This document shows, piece by piece, positions 1-8,247 of a DNA stretch of 64,000 nt. Source of the DNA: Erwinia sp039023475 (GTDB lineage Bacteria; Pseudomonadota; Gammaproteobacteria; Enterobacterales; Enterobacteriaceae); assembly GCF_039023475.1 (NCBI RefSeq), contig NZ_JBCHVB010000001.1, forward strand, positions 186,001-250,000, read 5' to 3'. Numbering within the stretch: position 1 is the stretch's first letter; each line of letters starts with the position of its first letter. The notes beneath the pieces are model-generated. The model was not told the DNA's origin, did no database searches, and saw nothing but the letters and a program-made list of their open reading frames with translations. The position numbers and the translations under genes are program-made.

Positions 1-69
1 CAGTAAAATGCTTGCGGCGACCAGCACGGAACCAATAATAAACAGACTGTAGATAGCGCTGGCTTCCAA
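1..69 (-). CDS. nhaP2: K+/H+ antiporter NhaP2 (CvrA), N-terminal fragment
   Basis: Only the first 23 codons lie in the window; the gene runs off the left edge. Read on the minus strand the peptide begins (M)EASAIYSLFIIGSVLVAA and continues SILL, which resembles the start of the E. coli inner-membrane potassium/proton antiporter CvrA/NhaP2 (first transmembrane helix of a CPA1-type exchanger). The start is TTG, chosen because an AGGAG ribosome site lies about nine bases upstream and no ATG is in frame nearby. The family exports K+ in exchange for H+ and supports osmotic and volume control. Inference rests on a short N-terminal match. Confidence 0.7.
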   Translation of the reverse strand, partial: MEASAIYSLFIIGSVLVAASILL

Positions 70-506
70 TGGATGACTCTCCTGTAATCAATAAATTCTT
101 TTTTAACAGCAAGTTGTGATTATTTCTTTTCCCTCTGATGCATTAGCGGCAGTGAGCAACAGGCTGCGATATTTTTCATCGTTAGTTAAAATAACATATA
201 ATGCGTTGAGATAAAGGCCACTGAGTGCGCCAGAACAGTGGGTTATTTAAGGGATTGAGCGGAAAAAAGCAGATAACGGGCGCTTTTTCATTCCTTGAGT
301 ATGGGAGGAACCAGGGAGGGAATCTTAATCAACCGCATAGCTTAAGGCCTGACTGAGACAAGCAGCGGATTGCGTCAGTAATGGCGCGGGAAAAGCATCA
401 GCCTGAAAGCAGTTGAACACCTGAAGAAAGCATCCTTCTGCCGCCTGAGCCCTTCCCGCCATAATAGTTAGCCAGTAAACCCTTCTTGCCTGGCCGTTAC
501 GCCCAA
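70..506. other. Non-coding gap between nhaP2 and yeaH
   Basis: About 440 bases carrying the 5' leader and presumably the promoter of nhaP2 (minus strand) and the 3' end of the yeaG-yeaH transcript. The part nearest nhaP2 (about 80-210) is AT-rich. I see no convincing gene, no strong promoter hexamer pair and no U-tailed terminator. Confidence 0.4.
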
Positions 507-1787
507 TCAGTAACTCTCTTCCGCCTGTTTATGAAACAGTTCCCGGAAGACAGGATAGATATCCTCCGGCTCGCGGATATGCTGGATAGCAAAATTATCA
601 AACATCGCCTGAAGATGCTCATATTCCCGCCAGAGCGTCTGATGTGCGCGGCGGGTAATTTCAATATAGCTATAGTAACGTACCACCGGCAGAATCTGCT
701 TCGCCAGGATTTCATGACAAAGCGGCGAATCGTCAGCCCAGTTATCGCCATCTGACGCCTGCGCGGCGTAGATATTCCACTGAGCCGGATCGTAACGCTC
801 TTTCACCACTTCATCCATCAGCTTCAGGGCGCTGGAAACAATAGTGCCGCCCGTTTCCTGCGAGTAGAAAAACTCCTGTTCATCCACCTCTTTCGCCTGG
901 GTATGATGGCGAATATAGACCACTTCCACATTTTTATAGGTACGACTCAGGAAGAGATAGAGCAAAATATAAAAGCGTTTCGCCATATCCTTTGTCGCCT
1001 GATCCATAGAGCCCGAAACGTCCATCAGGCAGAACATCACGGCCCGGCTTGAGGGTTCGGGGCGCTTCTCAAAGTTTTTATAACGGAGGTCAAAGGTGTC
1101 GATAAAGGGCACCCGTTTAATGCGCGCGCGCAGTTCGGCAATCTCCTGGCGCAACCGCTCCTCCTCCAGCAGCTGGGCCGGCTCCGATTTTTCCACTACC
1201 TCAAGCGTCGCCTCCAGTTCGCTAAGCATCCTGCGCTTGCCGGCGGTCATTGCGGTACGCCTTGCCAGCGAGTTTTGCAGCGAGCGTACCACGCTGATAT
1301 TCGCCGGGACGCCGTTTGATGTATAGCCCGCCCGGTGCACCTTATATTCATTAAGCTGACGGTGCTGATTTTTTCTCAGATTTGGCAGCGCAAGATCTTC
1401 AAACAGTAGATCAAGATATTCATCTTTCGAAATATTGAAAACGAATTCGTCCTGGCCCTCACCATCCTGGCTGGCGTTTCCCTGTCCGCTGCCGCCGCCT
1501 CCGCCGCCGCCCTGAGGACGCTCGACGCGGTCATTCTGTACAAAGTGGTCATTTCCCGGATGAACGCGATGGCGCTTACCGCCGCGTCCCTGATGGAAGA
1601 TGGGTTCATGAATATCATCCACCGGGATAGAAACAGATTCGCCGCTTTCAACGTCGGTCACCGAACGCTTATTGATGGCCTCGGAGATCGACTGTTTAAT
1701 TTGCGATTTGTAACGGCGCAGAAAGCGCTGACGGTTCACCGCGCTTTTGTTTTTGCCGTTAAGACGCCGATCGATAAAATAGGCCAT
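507..1787 (-). CDS. yeaH: YeaH, von Willebrand factor A-like partner of the YeaG kinase
   Basis: A 426-residue cytosolic protein of the UPF0229 family, close to E. coli YeaH (427 aa) along its length. A Gly-rich, Ser-containing linker lies around residues 90-105 and the C-terminal half is a VWA-like domain with the MIDAS-type motif DVSGSMD. Start chosen at MAYFIDRR because a GGGGGAAG ribosome site sits directly upstream; an upstream ATG would add five unconserved residues. It lies 66 bases downstream of yeaG in the same orientation, with a hairpin between, so the two form one operon. In E. coli yeaGH is induced by nitrogen starvation and in stationary phase; the biochemical role of YeaH is not settled. 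Confidence 0.93.
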   Translation of the reverse strand: MAYFIDRRLNGKNKSAVNRQRFLRRYKSQIKQSISEAINKRSVTDVESGESVSIPVDDIHEPIFHQGRGGKRHRVHPGNDHFVQNDRVERPQGGGGGGGSGQGNASQDGEGQDEFVFNISKDEYLDLLFEDLALPNLRKNQHRQLNEYKVHRAGYTSNGVPANISVVRSLQNSLARRTAMTAGKRRMLSELEATLEVVEKSEPAQLLEEERLRQEIAELRARIKRVPFIDTFDLRYKNFEKRPEPSSRAVMFCLMDVSGSMDQATKDMAKRFYILLYLFLSRTYKNVEVVYIRHHTQAKEVDEQEFFYSQETGGTIVSSALKLMDEVVKERYDPAQWNIYAAQASDGDNWADDSPLCHEILAKQILPVVRYYSYIEITRRAHQTLWREYEHLQAMFDNFAIQHIREPEDIYPVFRELFHKQAEESY

Positions 1788-1811
1788 AACTTCCCCCACC
1801 ACGTTGCATGT

Positions 1812-1833
1812 CGGGCCGGATCAACCCGGCCCG
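1812..1833 (-). repeat. Intercistronic hairpin between yeaG and yeaH
   Basis: CGGGCCGG and CCGGCCCG form a perfect 8-bp stem around a six-base loop in the 66-base gap between the yeaG stop and the yeaH start. There is no U-tract, so it is more likely a stabilising or partial-termination hairpin that lowers yeaH relative to yeaG than a full terminator. Confidence 0.6.
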
Positions 1834-1853
1834 CTGATGCATACAGACCTGAA

Positions 1854-3788
1854 TCAGGACGATTTTCTTACCCGCAGATACCATTCGCACAGCAGGCGAA
1901 CCTGCTTACGGGTATAGCCTTTCTCCATCATCCGGTCGACGAAATCATCATGCTTCTTCTGTTCATCCGTGGACGTTTTCGCATTAAACGAGATCACCGG
2001 CAGTAGCTCTTCGGTGTTTGAGAACATTTTCTTCTCGATCACCGTGCGCAGTTTCTCATAACTGGTCCAGTTAGGGTTGCGGCCATTATTGTGCGCACGG
2101 GCGCGCAGCACGAAGTTGACGATTTCATTACGGAAGTCTTTCGGATTACTGATCCCGGCAGGCTTCTCTATTTTCTCCAGTTCGGCGTTCAGCGATTCCC
2201 TGTCGAAGAGCTGACCGGTGTCGGGGTCGCGGTATTCCTGATCCTGAATCCAGAAGTCTGCGTAGGTCACGTAGCGGTCAAAAATGTTCTGACCATATTC
2301 AGAGTAAGACTCGAGGTAGGCTGTCTGAATCTCTTTACCAATAAATTCGGCGTATTTCGGGATCAGATAACCTTTAAGGTGCTCAAGGTATTTCTCAGCC
2401 TGATCCTGGGGGAACTGTTCCCGCTCAATCTGCTGTTCAAGCACGTAAAACAGATGGACCGGGTTGGCTGCGACTTCGGCATGGTCGAAGTTAAATACCC
2501 GGGAAAGAATTTTAAAGGCGAATCGGGTGGAAAGCCCGTTCATCCCCTCATCGACGCCCGCGTAGTCACGATACTCCTGGTAGGATTTCGCTTTCGGGTC
2601 GGTATCCTTCAGGCTTTCGCCATCGTAAACGCGCATTTTGGAGTAGGTACTGGAGTTTTCCGGCTCTTTAAGGCGTGACAAGATGGTGAAGCGGGCCAGG
2701 GTTTCAAGCGTACCGGGCGCGCAGGGCGCGTGGTAAAGCTCACTGTGGTTAAGCAGTTTGTCGTAGATTTTAATCTCTTCCGAGACGCGAAGGCAGTAAG
2801 GCACCTTGACGATATAAACGCGGTCAAGAAAGGCTTCATTGTTCTTATTATTGCGGAAGGTGACCCACTCTGATTCGTTGGAGTGGGCAAGAATGATGCC
2901 GTTAAACGGCAGGGCGGATATCCCTTCGGTACCGTTATAGTTACCTTCCTGCGTGGCGGTCAGCAGAGGGTGCAGCACCTTGATCGGCGCCTTAAACATC
3001 TCCACAAATTCCATTATCCCCTGGTTAGCCCGGCAGAGCGCGCCCGAATAACCGTAGGCATCAGGATCGTTCTGGGCGTGATTCTCCAGCTTGCGGATAT
3101 CGACCTTACCGACCAGCGCGGAAATATCCTGATTGTTTTCATCACCCGGTTCCGTTTTGGCAATGGCCAGCTGATCGAGGATAGATGGCCAGACTTTGAC
3201 TACCTTGAAGCGGGTGATATCGCCGCCAAAATCGTGCAGGCGTTTAGCGGCCCACGGCGACATAATGGTGCCAAGATAGCGGCGGGGAACGCCATATTCC
3301 TTCTCCAGGATATTGGCATCTTCCTGAGGATTAAACAGGCAGAGCGGATGGTCGTTAACCGGACTGCGCTCGCCGTCGGCACTCAGTACATAAATCGGCA
3401 CGCGCTGCATCAGCGATTTCAGCCGTTCGGCCAGCGAAGATTTACCTCCTCCCACCGGACCAAGCAGGTAGAGGATCTGTTTTTTCTCCTCAAGTCCCTG
3501 AGCCGCATGCCTCAGATAGGAAACAATTTGTTCAATCGCCTCTTCCATACCATAGAACTCTTCAAAGGCGGGATAGCGGGCGATGACGCGGTTAGAGAAC
3601 AGGCGGGATAGGCGAGGCTCCTGGGCAGTATCAACCATTACCGGCTCACCAATAGCCGTTAACAGTCGTTCTGCCGCGTTGGCGTAGGCACTGCGATCTT
3701 GCCGACACACGGTAAGAAATTCCTGGAGTGTGAACTCTTCGTCCTTGGCAGCTTCATAACGCTGACGATAGTGATCGAATATATTCAT
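1854..3788 (-). CDS. yeaG: PrkA-family serine protein kinase YeaG
   Basis: A 644-residue protein, the same length as E. coli YeaG. It is a serine/threonine kinase of the PrkA family with an AAA-type N-terminal domain; the Walker A motif GPVGGGKS is at about residues 110-117. Members of the family act in the cytosol during starvation; in E. coli YeaG is needed for survival of prolonged nitrogen starvation and influences the metabolic state of stationary cells. First gene of yeaG-yeaH. A strong sigma54-type promoter lies about 85 bases upstream of the start codon, agreeing with the NtrC dependence known for the E. coli operon. Confidence 0.95.
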   Translation of the reverse strand: MNIFDHYRQRYEAAKDEEFTLQEFLTVCRQDRSAYANAAERLLTAIGEPVMVDTAQEPRLSRLFSNRVIARYPAFEEFYGMEEAIEQIVSYLRHAAQGLEEKKQILYLLGPVGGGKSSLAERLKSLMQRVPIYVLSADGERSPVNDHPLCLFNPQEDANILEKEYGVPRRYLGTIMSPWAAKRLHDFGGDITRFKVVKVWPSILDQLAIAKTEPGDENNQDISALVGKVDIRKLENHAQNDPDAYGYSGALCRANQGIMEFVEMFKAPIKVLHPLLTATQEGNYNGTEGISALPFNGIILAHSNESEWVTFRNNKNNEAFLDRVYIVKVPYCLRVSEEIKIYDKLLNHSELYHAPCAPGTLETLARFTILSRLKEPENSSTYSKMRVYDGESLKDTDPKAKSYQEYRDYAGVDEGMNGLSTRFAFKILSRVFNFDHAEVAANPVHLFYVLEQQIEREQFPQDQAEKYLEHLKGYLIPKYAEFIGKEIQTAYLESYSEYGQNIFDRYVTYADFWIQDQEYRDPDTGQLFDRESLNAELEKIEKPAGISNPKDFRNEIVNFVLRARAHNNGRNPNWTSYEKLRTVIEKKMFSNTEELLPVISFNAKTSTDEQKKHDDFVDRMMEKGYTRKQVRLLCEWYLRVRKSS

Positions 3789-3871
3789 AGCGATGCCCGT
3801 CCTTTCTTTTTTAGCACAGGTACCAGGAGCCTAAGTGGGGTCAGCCCCTGAAGGAACTTATTAGTGAGTAC

Positions 3872-3888
3872 AGCAACCCTTATGCCAA
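3872..3888 (-). promoter_or_regulatory. Sigma54 (RpoN) promoter for yeaGH
   Basis: The minus strand reads TTGGCATAAGGGTTGCT. It has the diagnostic GG and GC dinucleotides exactly 12 bases apart (-24/-12) and matches the consensus TGGCAC-N5-TTGC closely. Transcription would start near 3860, giving a leader of about 70 bases before the yeaG ATG. E. coli yeaGH is known to be sigma54/NtrC dependent. I found no clean NtrC dyad upstream, only a possible half site near 3932. Confidence 0.75.
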
Positions 3889-4213
3889 CCTGACGTTTTT
3901 TTATCGGGTAGATATGGAACTGGTTACGTTCTCGTGCAAATTTCCTCTCTTCATTAAAGCGTAGATGGCATTTAAGAAATTTCCTGAACGCCGTCTCATT
4001 TATGATGATAATTCAAGGACAAAGTCAGATGCCTTTGCGGCATATACCTTGCCGGAGGCGGGCTGCCGGGAAATTGTAAATAAGCCTGGTTTTTTGGCGT
4101 GTTGAGTGGGGTAAATTGATTCTGAGTGCTACAGGATATGAATCTTTTTTACTCTCATACAGAGACTGGTAAACTGAAGAACCTGATTGTTATATTTATG
4201 GATTGAATAAATT
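3889..4213. other. Divergent intergenic region yeaG/mipA
   Basis: About 325 bases upstream of both divergent genes. It should contain the enhancer for the sigma54 promoter and the mipA promoter. I could not identify a convincing sigma70 hexamer pair or a palindromic activator site. The mipA-proximal 100 bases are AT-rich. Confidence 0.4.
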
Positions 4214-4954
4214 GTGAACTATCTCAAAGTTAGCGCTATTGCCCTTCTTTTACCTGCCTCTATGCTGGCGCAGGCGAATCCGTTAACGCTTGGCGCTTCC
4301 GTCATCTACAGTCAGAACCCCTATAAAGGTGGCCAGGAGCGTTACTATCCTTTCCCGATAATTAACTATGAAGGCGATCGCTTCTTCATTCGGGGTATTC
4401 AGGCGGGCTATTATCTGTGGAACGATGAGGCGAATCAGCTTTCGCTGAGCGTTCTGGGTTCCCCACAGAACTTCAATACGGATGATACCGACAACAAGCA
4501 GCTTAAGCAGCTAAGCGACCGCCATATGACCCTGATGGGCGGCGTTACCTATCGTCACAGCGCGGAGTGGGGCATTGTGCGTACGGTGCTGGTGGGCGAT
4601 ATGCTGGATAACAGCAACGGTTTTCTGTGGGACCTGACCTACCTTTATCGTTTCCAGTTTGGCGATTTTACCCTGACGCCGGGAATTGGCGCCCTCTGGA
4701 GCAGCGAAAACCAGAATGACTACTACTACGGCATATCGAAAAACGAATCCCGCCGCAGTGGTCTGAGCAGCTATGAACCCGATGCCAGCTGGAATCCCTA
4801 CATGGAGCTGACGGCGACCTATGCGCTCAACGCCAACTGGACCGCATCGGCGTCCGGTCGTTATACCCACCTGAGCGATGAAGTTAAAGACAGCCCAATG
4901 GTGGATCGTAATTCGCAGGTCACGGTGTGGACTGGCATCAGCTATACCTTCTGA
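4214..4954 (+). CDS. mipA: MltA-interacting outer membrane scaffold MipA
   Basis: A 246-residue MipA/OmpV-family protein. Residues 1-22 form a signal peptide ending in LAQA-N. The body has the alternating aromatic pattern of a beta-barrel and ends in Phe, the usual BAM signal (GISYTF). Conserved stretches include INYEGDRFFIRG, GYYLWND and SENQNDYYYG. In E. coli MipA links the lytic transglycosylase MltA to PBP1B in murein synthesis. The start is GTG at 4214; the nearest ATG upstream runs straight into a stop codon, and the ribosome site is weak. A terminator follows directly, so it is probably transcribed alone. Confidence 0.92.
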   Translation: MNYLKVSAIALLLPASMLAQANPLTLGASVIYSQNPYKGGQERYYPFPIINYEGDRFFIRGIQAGYYLWNDEANQLSLSVLGSPQNFNTDDTDNKQLKQLSDRHMTLMGGVTYRHSAEWGIVRTVLVGDMLDNSNGFLWDLTYLYRFQFGDFTLTPGIGALWSSENQNDYYYGISKNESRRSGLSSYEPDASWNPYMELTATYALNANWTASASGRYTHLSDEVKDSPMVDRNSQVTVWTGISYTF

Positions 4955-4971
4955 TCTCAGGCTAATGCACA

Positions 4972-4996
4972 AAAAAAGGGCGCGCCGCGCCCTTTT
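4972..4996 (+). terminator. Rho-independent terminator of mipA
   Basis: GGGCGCGCCGCGCCC is a GC palindrome flanked by a run of A on the left and TTTT on the right, 17 bases after the mipA stop. The A-run is why it is only usable in the plus direction with confidence. Confidence 0.75.
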
Positions 4997-5034
4997 GCAC
5001 AGTTGTGACGCGTAAAAATGTGCAGGAGATAATC

Positions 5035-5886
5035 ATGACCCGGACAGTAATATTTTCCGAAGATTGCCCGTTACCCGCCATTGGTCAGGGAACCTGGTAC
5101 ATGGGCGAGGACGCCATGCAGCGCCGGACGGAGGTGGCGGCGCTCCAGCATGGACTCGATCTCGGTCTCCGCGTGATCGATACAGCGGAAATGTACGCTG
5201 ACGGCGGGGCGGAGGAAGTGGTTGGCGAAGCGCTCCAGGGACGGCGTGAGCAGGCGTGGCTGGTTTCAAAAGTTTACCCCTGGAACGCCAGTGCCACTGA
5301 TGCCACAGAAGCCTGCGAGCGCAGCCTGCGTCGCCTGAAAACAGATTATCTGGATCTTTATCTGCTGCACTGGCGTGGGAACGTACCGCTGGAAGAAACC
5401 CTCCGCGCCATGACGCTATTGCAACAGGCCGGAAAGATACGCCGCTGGGGAGTGTCAAATTTTGATACCGAAGATATGAATGAACTGCTGGCAGAGGAGG
5501 GAGGTGAAGCCTGCGCCACCAATCAGGTTCTTTACCATCTGGCCTCCAGAGGGATTGAGTTCGATCTCCTGCCGGCGTGTCGGCAGCGCAACATGCCGGT
5601 AATGGCCTATTCTCCCCTTGCGCAGGCCGGGCGGCTCCGTCGTGACCTGATGAATCATCCTGTTCTGAATCAGATTGCCAGCCGGAAGGCGATTACCGTC
5701 GCGCAGCTTTTGCTGGCATGGGTCATCCGTAAGGAGGGGGTTATGGCGATCCCCAAAGCGGGTAGCAGGCAGCATGTGGCGGAAAATGCCGCCGCGCTTG
5801 ATGTGATCCTTACGAGTGAGGAGCAGGCGTTAATAAACCAGGCTTTCCCCCCGCCGGAAAGAAAATTCCCGCTGGATGTGATTTAG
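5035..5886 (+). CDS. yeaE: Aldo/keto reductase YeaE (methylglyoxal reductase)
   Basis: A 283-residue NADPH-dependent aldo/keto reductase; E. coli YeaE is 284 aa and reduces methylglyoxal to acetol. The TIM-barrel catalytic tetrad is visible as Asp and Tyr in DTAEMYADGG, Lys in SKVYPWN and His in LYLLHWRG. The cofactor-binding end carries AIPKAGSR. Start placed at the ATG at 5035, preceded by AGGAG; an upstream GTG at 5005 lies in the mipA terminator region and would add ten unconserved residues. Cytosolic detoxification role inferred from the family. Confidence 0.92.
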   Translation: MTRTVIFSEDCPLPAIGQGTWYMGEDAMQRRTEVAALQHGLDLGLRVIDTAEMYADGGAEEVVGEALQGRREQAWLVSKVYPWNASATDATEACERSLRRLKTDYLDLYLLHWRGNVPLEETLRAMTLLQQAGKIRRWGVSNFDTEDMNELLAEEGGEACATNQVLYHLASRGIEFDLLPACRQRNMPVMAYSPLAQAGRLRRDLMNHPVLNQIASRKAITVAQLLLAWVIRKEGVMAIPKAGSRQHVAENAAALDVILTSEEQALINQAFPPPERKFPLDVI

Positions 5887-5919
5887 CGCGGTTTTCCCTT
5901 AGTCTTATTGATCGCACTT

Positions 5920-5950
5920 ACCACCAGCGGTAACAGCCCCGGCTGGTGGT
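5920..5950. terminator. Hairpin between convergent yeaE and yeaD
   Basis: ACCACCAGC and GCTGGTGGT form a perfect 9-bp stem around a 13-base loop, placed exactly between two convergent genes. There is no good U-tract on either side, so a bidirectional terminator is plausible rather than certain. Confidence 0.5.
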
Positions 5951-5965
5951 GAGCAGAAACAGCGA

Positions 5966-6844
5966 TCAGTTCGATTTCCGTACCCGTATCGTCGTCGAGA
6001 GACGTGAAGGCGACTCGTCCGCGCTGATCATCGGGGACGAGACGTGGGCCGTCTCCACGCAGACCATGGTTTTATACCCTTCGTTTGCCATATCCCCCAT
6101 GCTGCAAGAGAGCTCCGGACCCGGGTTCCACGTGACAACGTCACTGTGTGAGTGATGGTGCACTTCAATCGTACGACGTCCAGTCCGATCGTGAATCAGG
6201 CTACAGGCATCAGGCTGCGTGTAAATACGGTCAACGCGATCTGGATAGGTCTGCCTGCCGTCCTCAGACGTCCCCTGGGCACCCTGATTCACCTTATCGA
6301 TATAGGTCTTACCCAATCCGCTGACCTCAACATCAGCGATGTCAGCCACGCTAAAGTAGCTGTGCAGTGCCGCCGTCGCTTCATAGTCGCCATGCGCTTC
6401 CAGTTCGATTTCACAGCGATCGCTGAAGCGGAAGCGGGCCAGCAGGGTAAAATCGTGCGGCCAGAGTTTTTTCGTCTGCTCACTGCTTTCCAGGACAAAG
6501 GTGAGCATGACGCTCTCCTCATTTTCATCATGCGCGGAAAGCGTCCAGGGCAGGGTACGGGCGAATCCATGCGCCGGCTCGCCCGCCGGGCCAAACCAGG
6601 GCCAGCAGATGGGAACGCCGCCCCGAATCGCTTTGCCCGGACGCCAGGCGGTTTTATCACTGAGCCAGATTACTGGTTTTTCACCTGCGGGTTGCCACGC
6701 AATCAGGTGGGCGCCCTGAAGGGTGACCGCCGCACGCACTTTCGGATGCGCAATGACAACCGTGGGCAGTTCGCCGACGTTACGCTGGGTGATATAGGGC
6801 GTTATCTGGTTAACAACGGGAAGCGAAAAGAGTTCTTCGTTCAT
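5966..6844 (-). CDS. yeaD: D-hexose-6-phosphate mutarotase YeaD
   Basis: A 292-residue aldose 1-epimerase-fold protein matching E. coli YeaD (294 aa), which interconverts the anomers of hexose 6-phosphates such as glucose 6-phosphate. Recognisable blocks are GAHLIAWQP, IRGGVPICWPWFGP, LHSYFSV (active-site His) and VVTWNPGPE near the C-terminus. It lies downstream of gapA in the same orientation with a terminator between; the pairing gapA-yeaD is conserved in enterics and fits a housekeeping role in glycolytic flux. AAGG seven bases before the ATG supports the start. Confidence 0.94.
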   Translation of the reverse strand: MNEELFSLPVVNQITPYITQRNVGELPTVVIAHPKVRAAVTLQGAHLIAWQPAGEKPVIWLSDKTAWRPGKAIRGGVPICWPWFGPAGEPAHGFARTLPWTLSAHDENEESVMLTFVLESSEQTKKLWPHDFTLLARFRFSDRCEIELEAHGDYEATAALHSYFSVADIADVEVSGLGKTYIDKVNQGAQGTSEDGRQTYPDRVDRIYTQPDACSLIHDRTGRRTIEVHHHSHSDVVTWNPGPELSCSMGDMANEGYKTMVCVETAHVSSPMISADESPSRLSTTIRVRKSN

Positions 6845-6864
6845 GAGTAAACCTTATTTCAGCC

Positions 6865-6890
6865 AAAAAAAAGGGCGACCGCAGTCGCCC
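6865..6890 (-). terminator. Rho-independent terminator of gapA
   Basis: On the minus strand GGGCGACTGCGGTCGCCC folds into a 7-bp stem and is followed by a run of eight T. It sits 21 bases past the gapA stop codon, so yeaD is reached only by read-through or from its own promoter. Confidence 0.85.
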
Positions 6891-6911
6891 AGAATTCGTG
6901 TTTCACCGCGC

Positions 6912-7907
6912 TTATTTAGCGATGTGAGCAACCAGGTCAAGAACCTTGTTGGAGTAACCGGTTTCGTTATCGTACCAGGAAACCAGTTTAACGAAAGTGT
7001 CGCTCAGTGCGATACCCGCTTTGGCATCGAACACGGAGGTCAGGGTTTCGCCGTTGAAGTCAGTGGAAACCACTTCATCTTCGGTATAGCCCAGAACGCC
7101 TTTCAGTTCGCCTTCAGCAGCGGCCTTGATAGCATCACAAATTTCTTTGTAAGAGGCAGGCTTAGCCAGACGTGCAGTCAGGTCAACCACGGAAACGTTA
7201 GGCGTAGGAACGCGGAACGCCATGCCGGTCAGTTTGCCGTTCAGCTCAGGGATCACTTTACCAACGGCTTTAGCTGCACCGGTAGAAGAAGGGATGATGT
7301 TCTGAGAAGCGCCGCGGCCGCCGCGCCAGTCTTTGTGCGATGGACCATCAACGGTTTTCTGCGTGGCAGTCGTCGCGTGAACGGTCGTCATCAGAGCTTC
7401 AACGATGCCGAATTTGTCGTTGATGACTTTAGCCAGCGGTGCCAGGCAGTTCGTGGTGCAGGAAGCGTTAGACACGATATCCTGGCCAGCGTAAGACTTG
7501 TGGTTTACGCCCATTACAAACATTGGGGTGTCATCTTTAGAAGGGCCGGTCAGAACAACTTTCTTCGCGCCCGCCTGGATGTGCTTACGTGCGGTTTCGT
7601 CGGTCAGGAAGATGCCGGTCGCTTCTGCCACGACGTCAACGCCGATTTCGTCCCACTTCAGGTTAGCCGGATCTCTTTCAGCGGTAACACGGATGGTTTT
7701 GCCGTTGACAACCAGTTGGCCGTCTTTGACTTCTACGGTGCCGTCGAAACGACCGTGGGTAGAGTCATACTTCAGCATGTAAGCCATGTACTCGGCGTCC
7801 AGCAGATCGTTGATTGCGACGATCTCTACGTCAGAACGCTGCTGAGCAGCACGGAAAACGATGCGACCGATACGGCCAAAACCGTTGATACCTACTTTGA
7901 TAGTCAT
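6912..7907 (-). CDS. gapA: Glyceraldehyde-3-phosphate dehydrogenase GapA
   Basis: A 331-residue NAD+-dependent glycolytic dehydrogenase, the same length as E. coli GapA. It shows the Rossmann motif VGINGFGRIG at the N-terminus, the catalytic cysteine block SNASCTTNCLAPLAK and the C-terminal SWYDNETGYS. It converts glyceraldehyde 3-phosphate to 1,3-bisphosphoglycerate in the cytosol. Start at MTIKVG; the upstream ATG three codons earlier lies inside the GGTGGAATAT ribosome site. Codon use is strongly optimal, as expected for a very highly expressed gene. A conserved promoter and Cra-like and CRP-like sites lie upstream. Confidence 0.98.
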   Translation of the reverse strand: MTIKVGINGFGRIGRIVFRAAQQRSDVEIVAINDLLDAEYMAYMLKYDSTHGRFDGTVEVKDGQLVVNGKTIRVTAERDPANLKWDEIGVDVVAEATGIFLTDETARKHIQAGAKKVVLTGPSKDDTPMFVMGVNHKSYAGQDIVSNASCTTNCLAPLAKVINDKFGIVEALMTTVHATTATQKTVDGPSHKDWRGGRGASQNIIPSSTGAAKAVGKVIPELNGKLTGMAFRVPTPNVSVVDLTARLAKPASYKEICDAIKAAAEGELKGVLGYTEDEVVSTDFNGETLTSVFDAKAGIALSDTFVKLVSWYDNETGYSNKVLDLVAHIAK

Positions 7908-7950
7908 ATATTCCACCAGCTAGTTGTTAGTGAATAAAAGGTTGGTTGTA

Positions 7951-7978
7951 AAATTACAAAAACCTTACCAGGCGTCAA
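7951..7978 (-). promoter_or_regulatory. gapA sigma70 promoter (P1-like)
   Basis: TTGACG (-35, 7973-7978) and TAATTT (-10, 7951-7956) are separated by 16 bases on the minus strand. The sequence closely resembles the E. coli gapA P1 region as I remember it, including the stretch downstream of the -10. Confidence 0.7.
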
Positions 7979-7980
7979 GC

Positions 7981-7992
7981 GGAATCGCTTCA
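7981..7992 (-). promoter_or_regulatory. Cra (FruR)-like operator before gapA
   Basis: The minus strand reads TGAAGCGATTCC, matching 10 of 12 positions of the palindromic Cra core TGAATCGATTCA. It lies two bases upstream of the -35 element, a position where Cra would block polymerase. Cra control of gapA is known in E. coli. Confidence 0.5.
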
Positions 7993-8112
7993 AGTGTTGC
8001 GACAAATCAAACCATAAAGCAGGAATTATTTGTCAGAAAGCGCATTTCGCACGGCGATTAATCTCACTATTGGGGCGTGATACCCGGATATAAAGGGGTA
8101 GCCTGGCTAAAA

Positions 8113-8128
8113 GGTGACTTGCATCACA
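8113..8128. promoter_or_regulatory. CRP-like site between gapA and msrB
   Basis: GGTGACTTGCATCACA fits the cAMP-CRP pattern TGTGA-N6-TCACA with one mismatch. It is about 135 bases upstream of the gapA -35 and 120 bases upstream of msrB, so either gene could be the target. Confidence 0.5.
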
Positions 8129-8247
8129 CTTTCACCTTCCGGTGACTTTCAGATTCCGCCTGACGTGAAAAAATCCCCTGACGTTGTTAAGTATTTGTTA
8201 GAATACTAGCCAATATTTTCAGAATCACACTGTCCGGGAGTAGCAAA

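Noticed and set aside
4080..4200. Sigma70 promoter for mipA (TTGATT with TATGAA)
   Set aside because: Spacer of only 15 bases and no supporting context, so not listed as a feature.
6843..7937. Long open frame (364 codons) antisense to gapA
   Set aside because: It mirrors gapA, whose extreme codon bias leaves the complementary frame free of stops. No homology or ribosome site.
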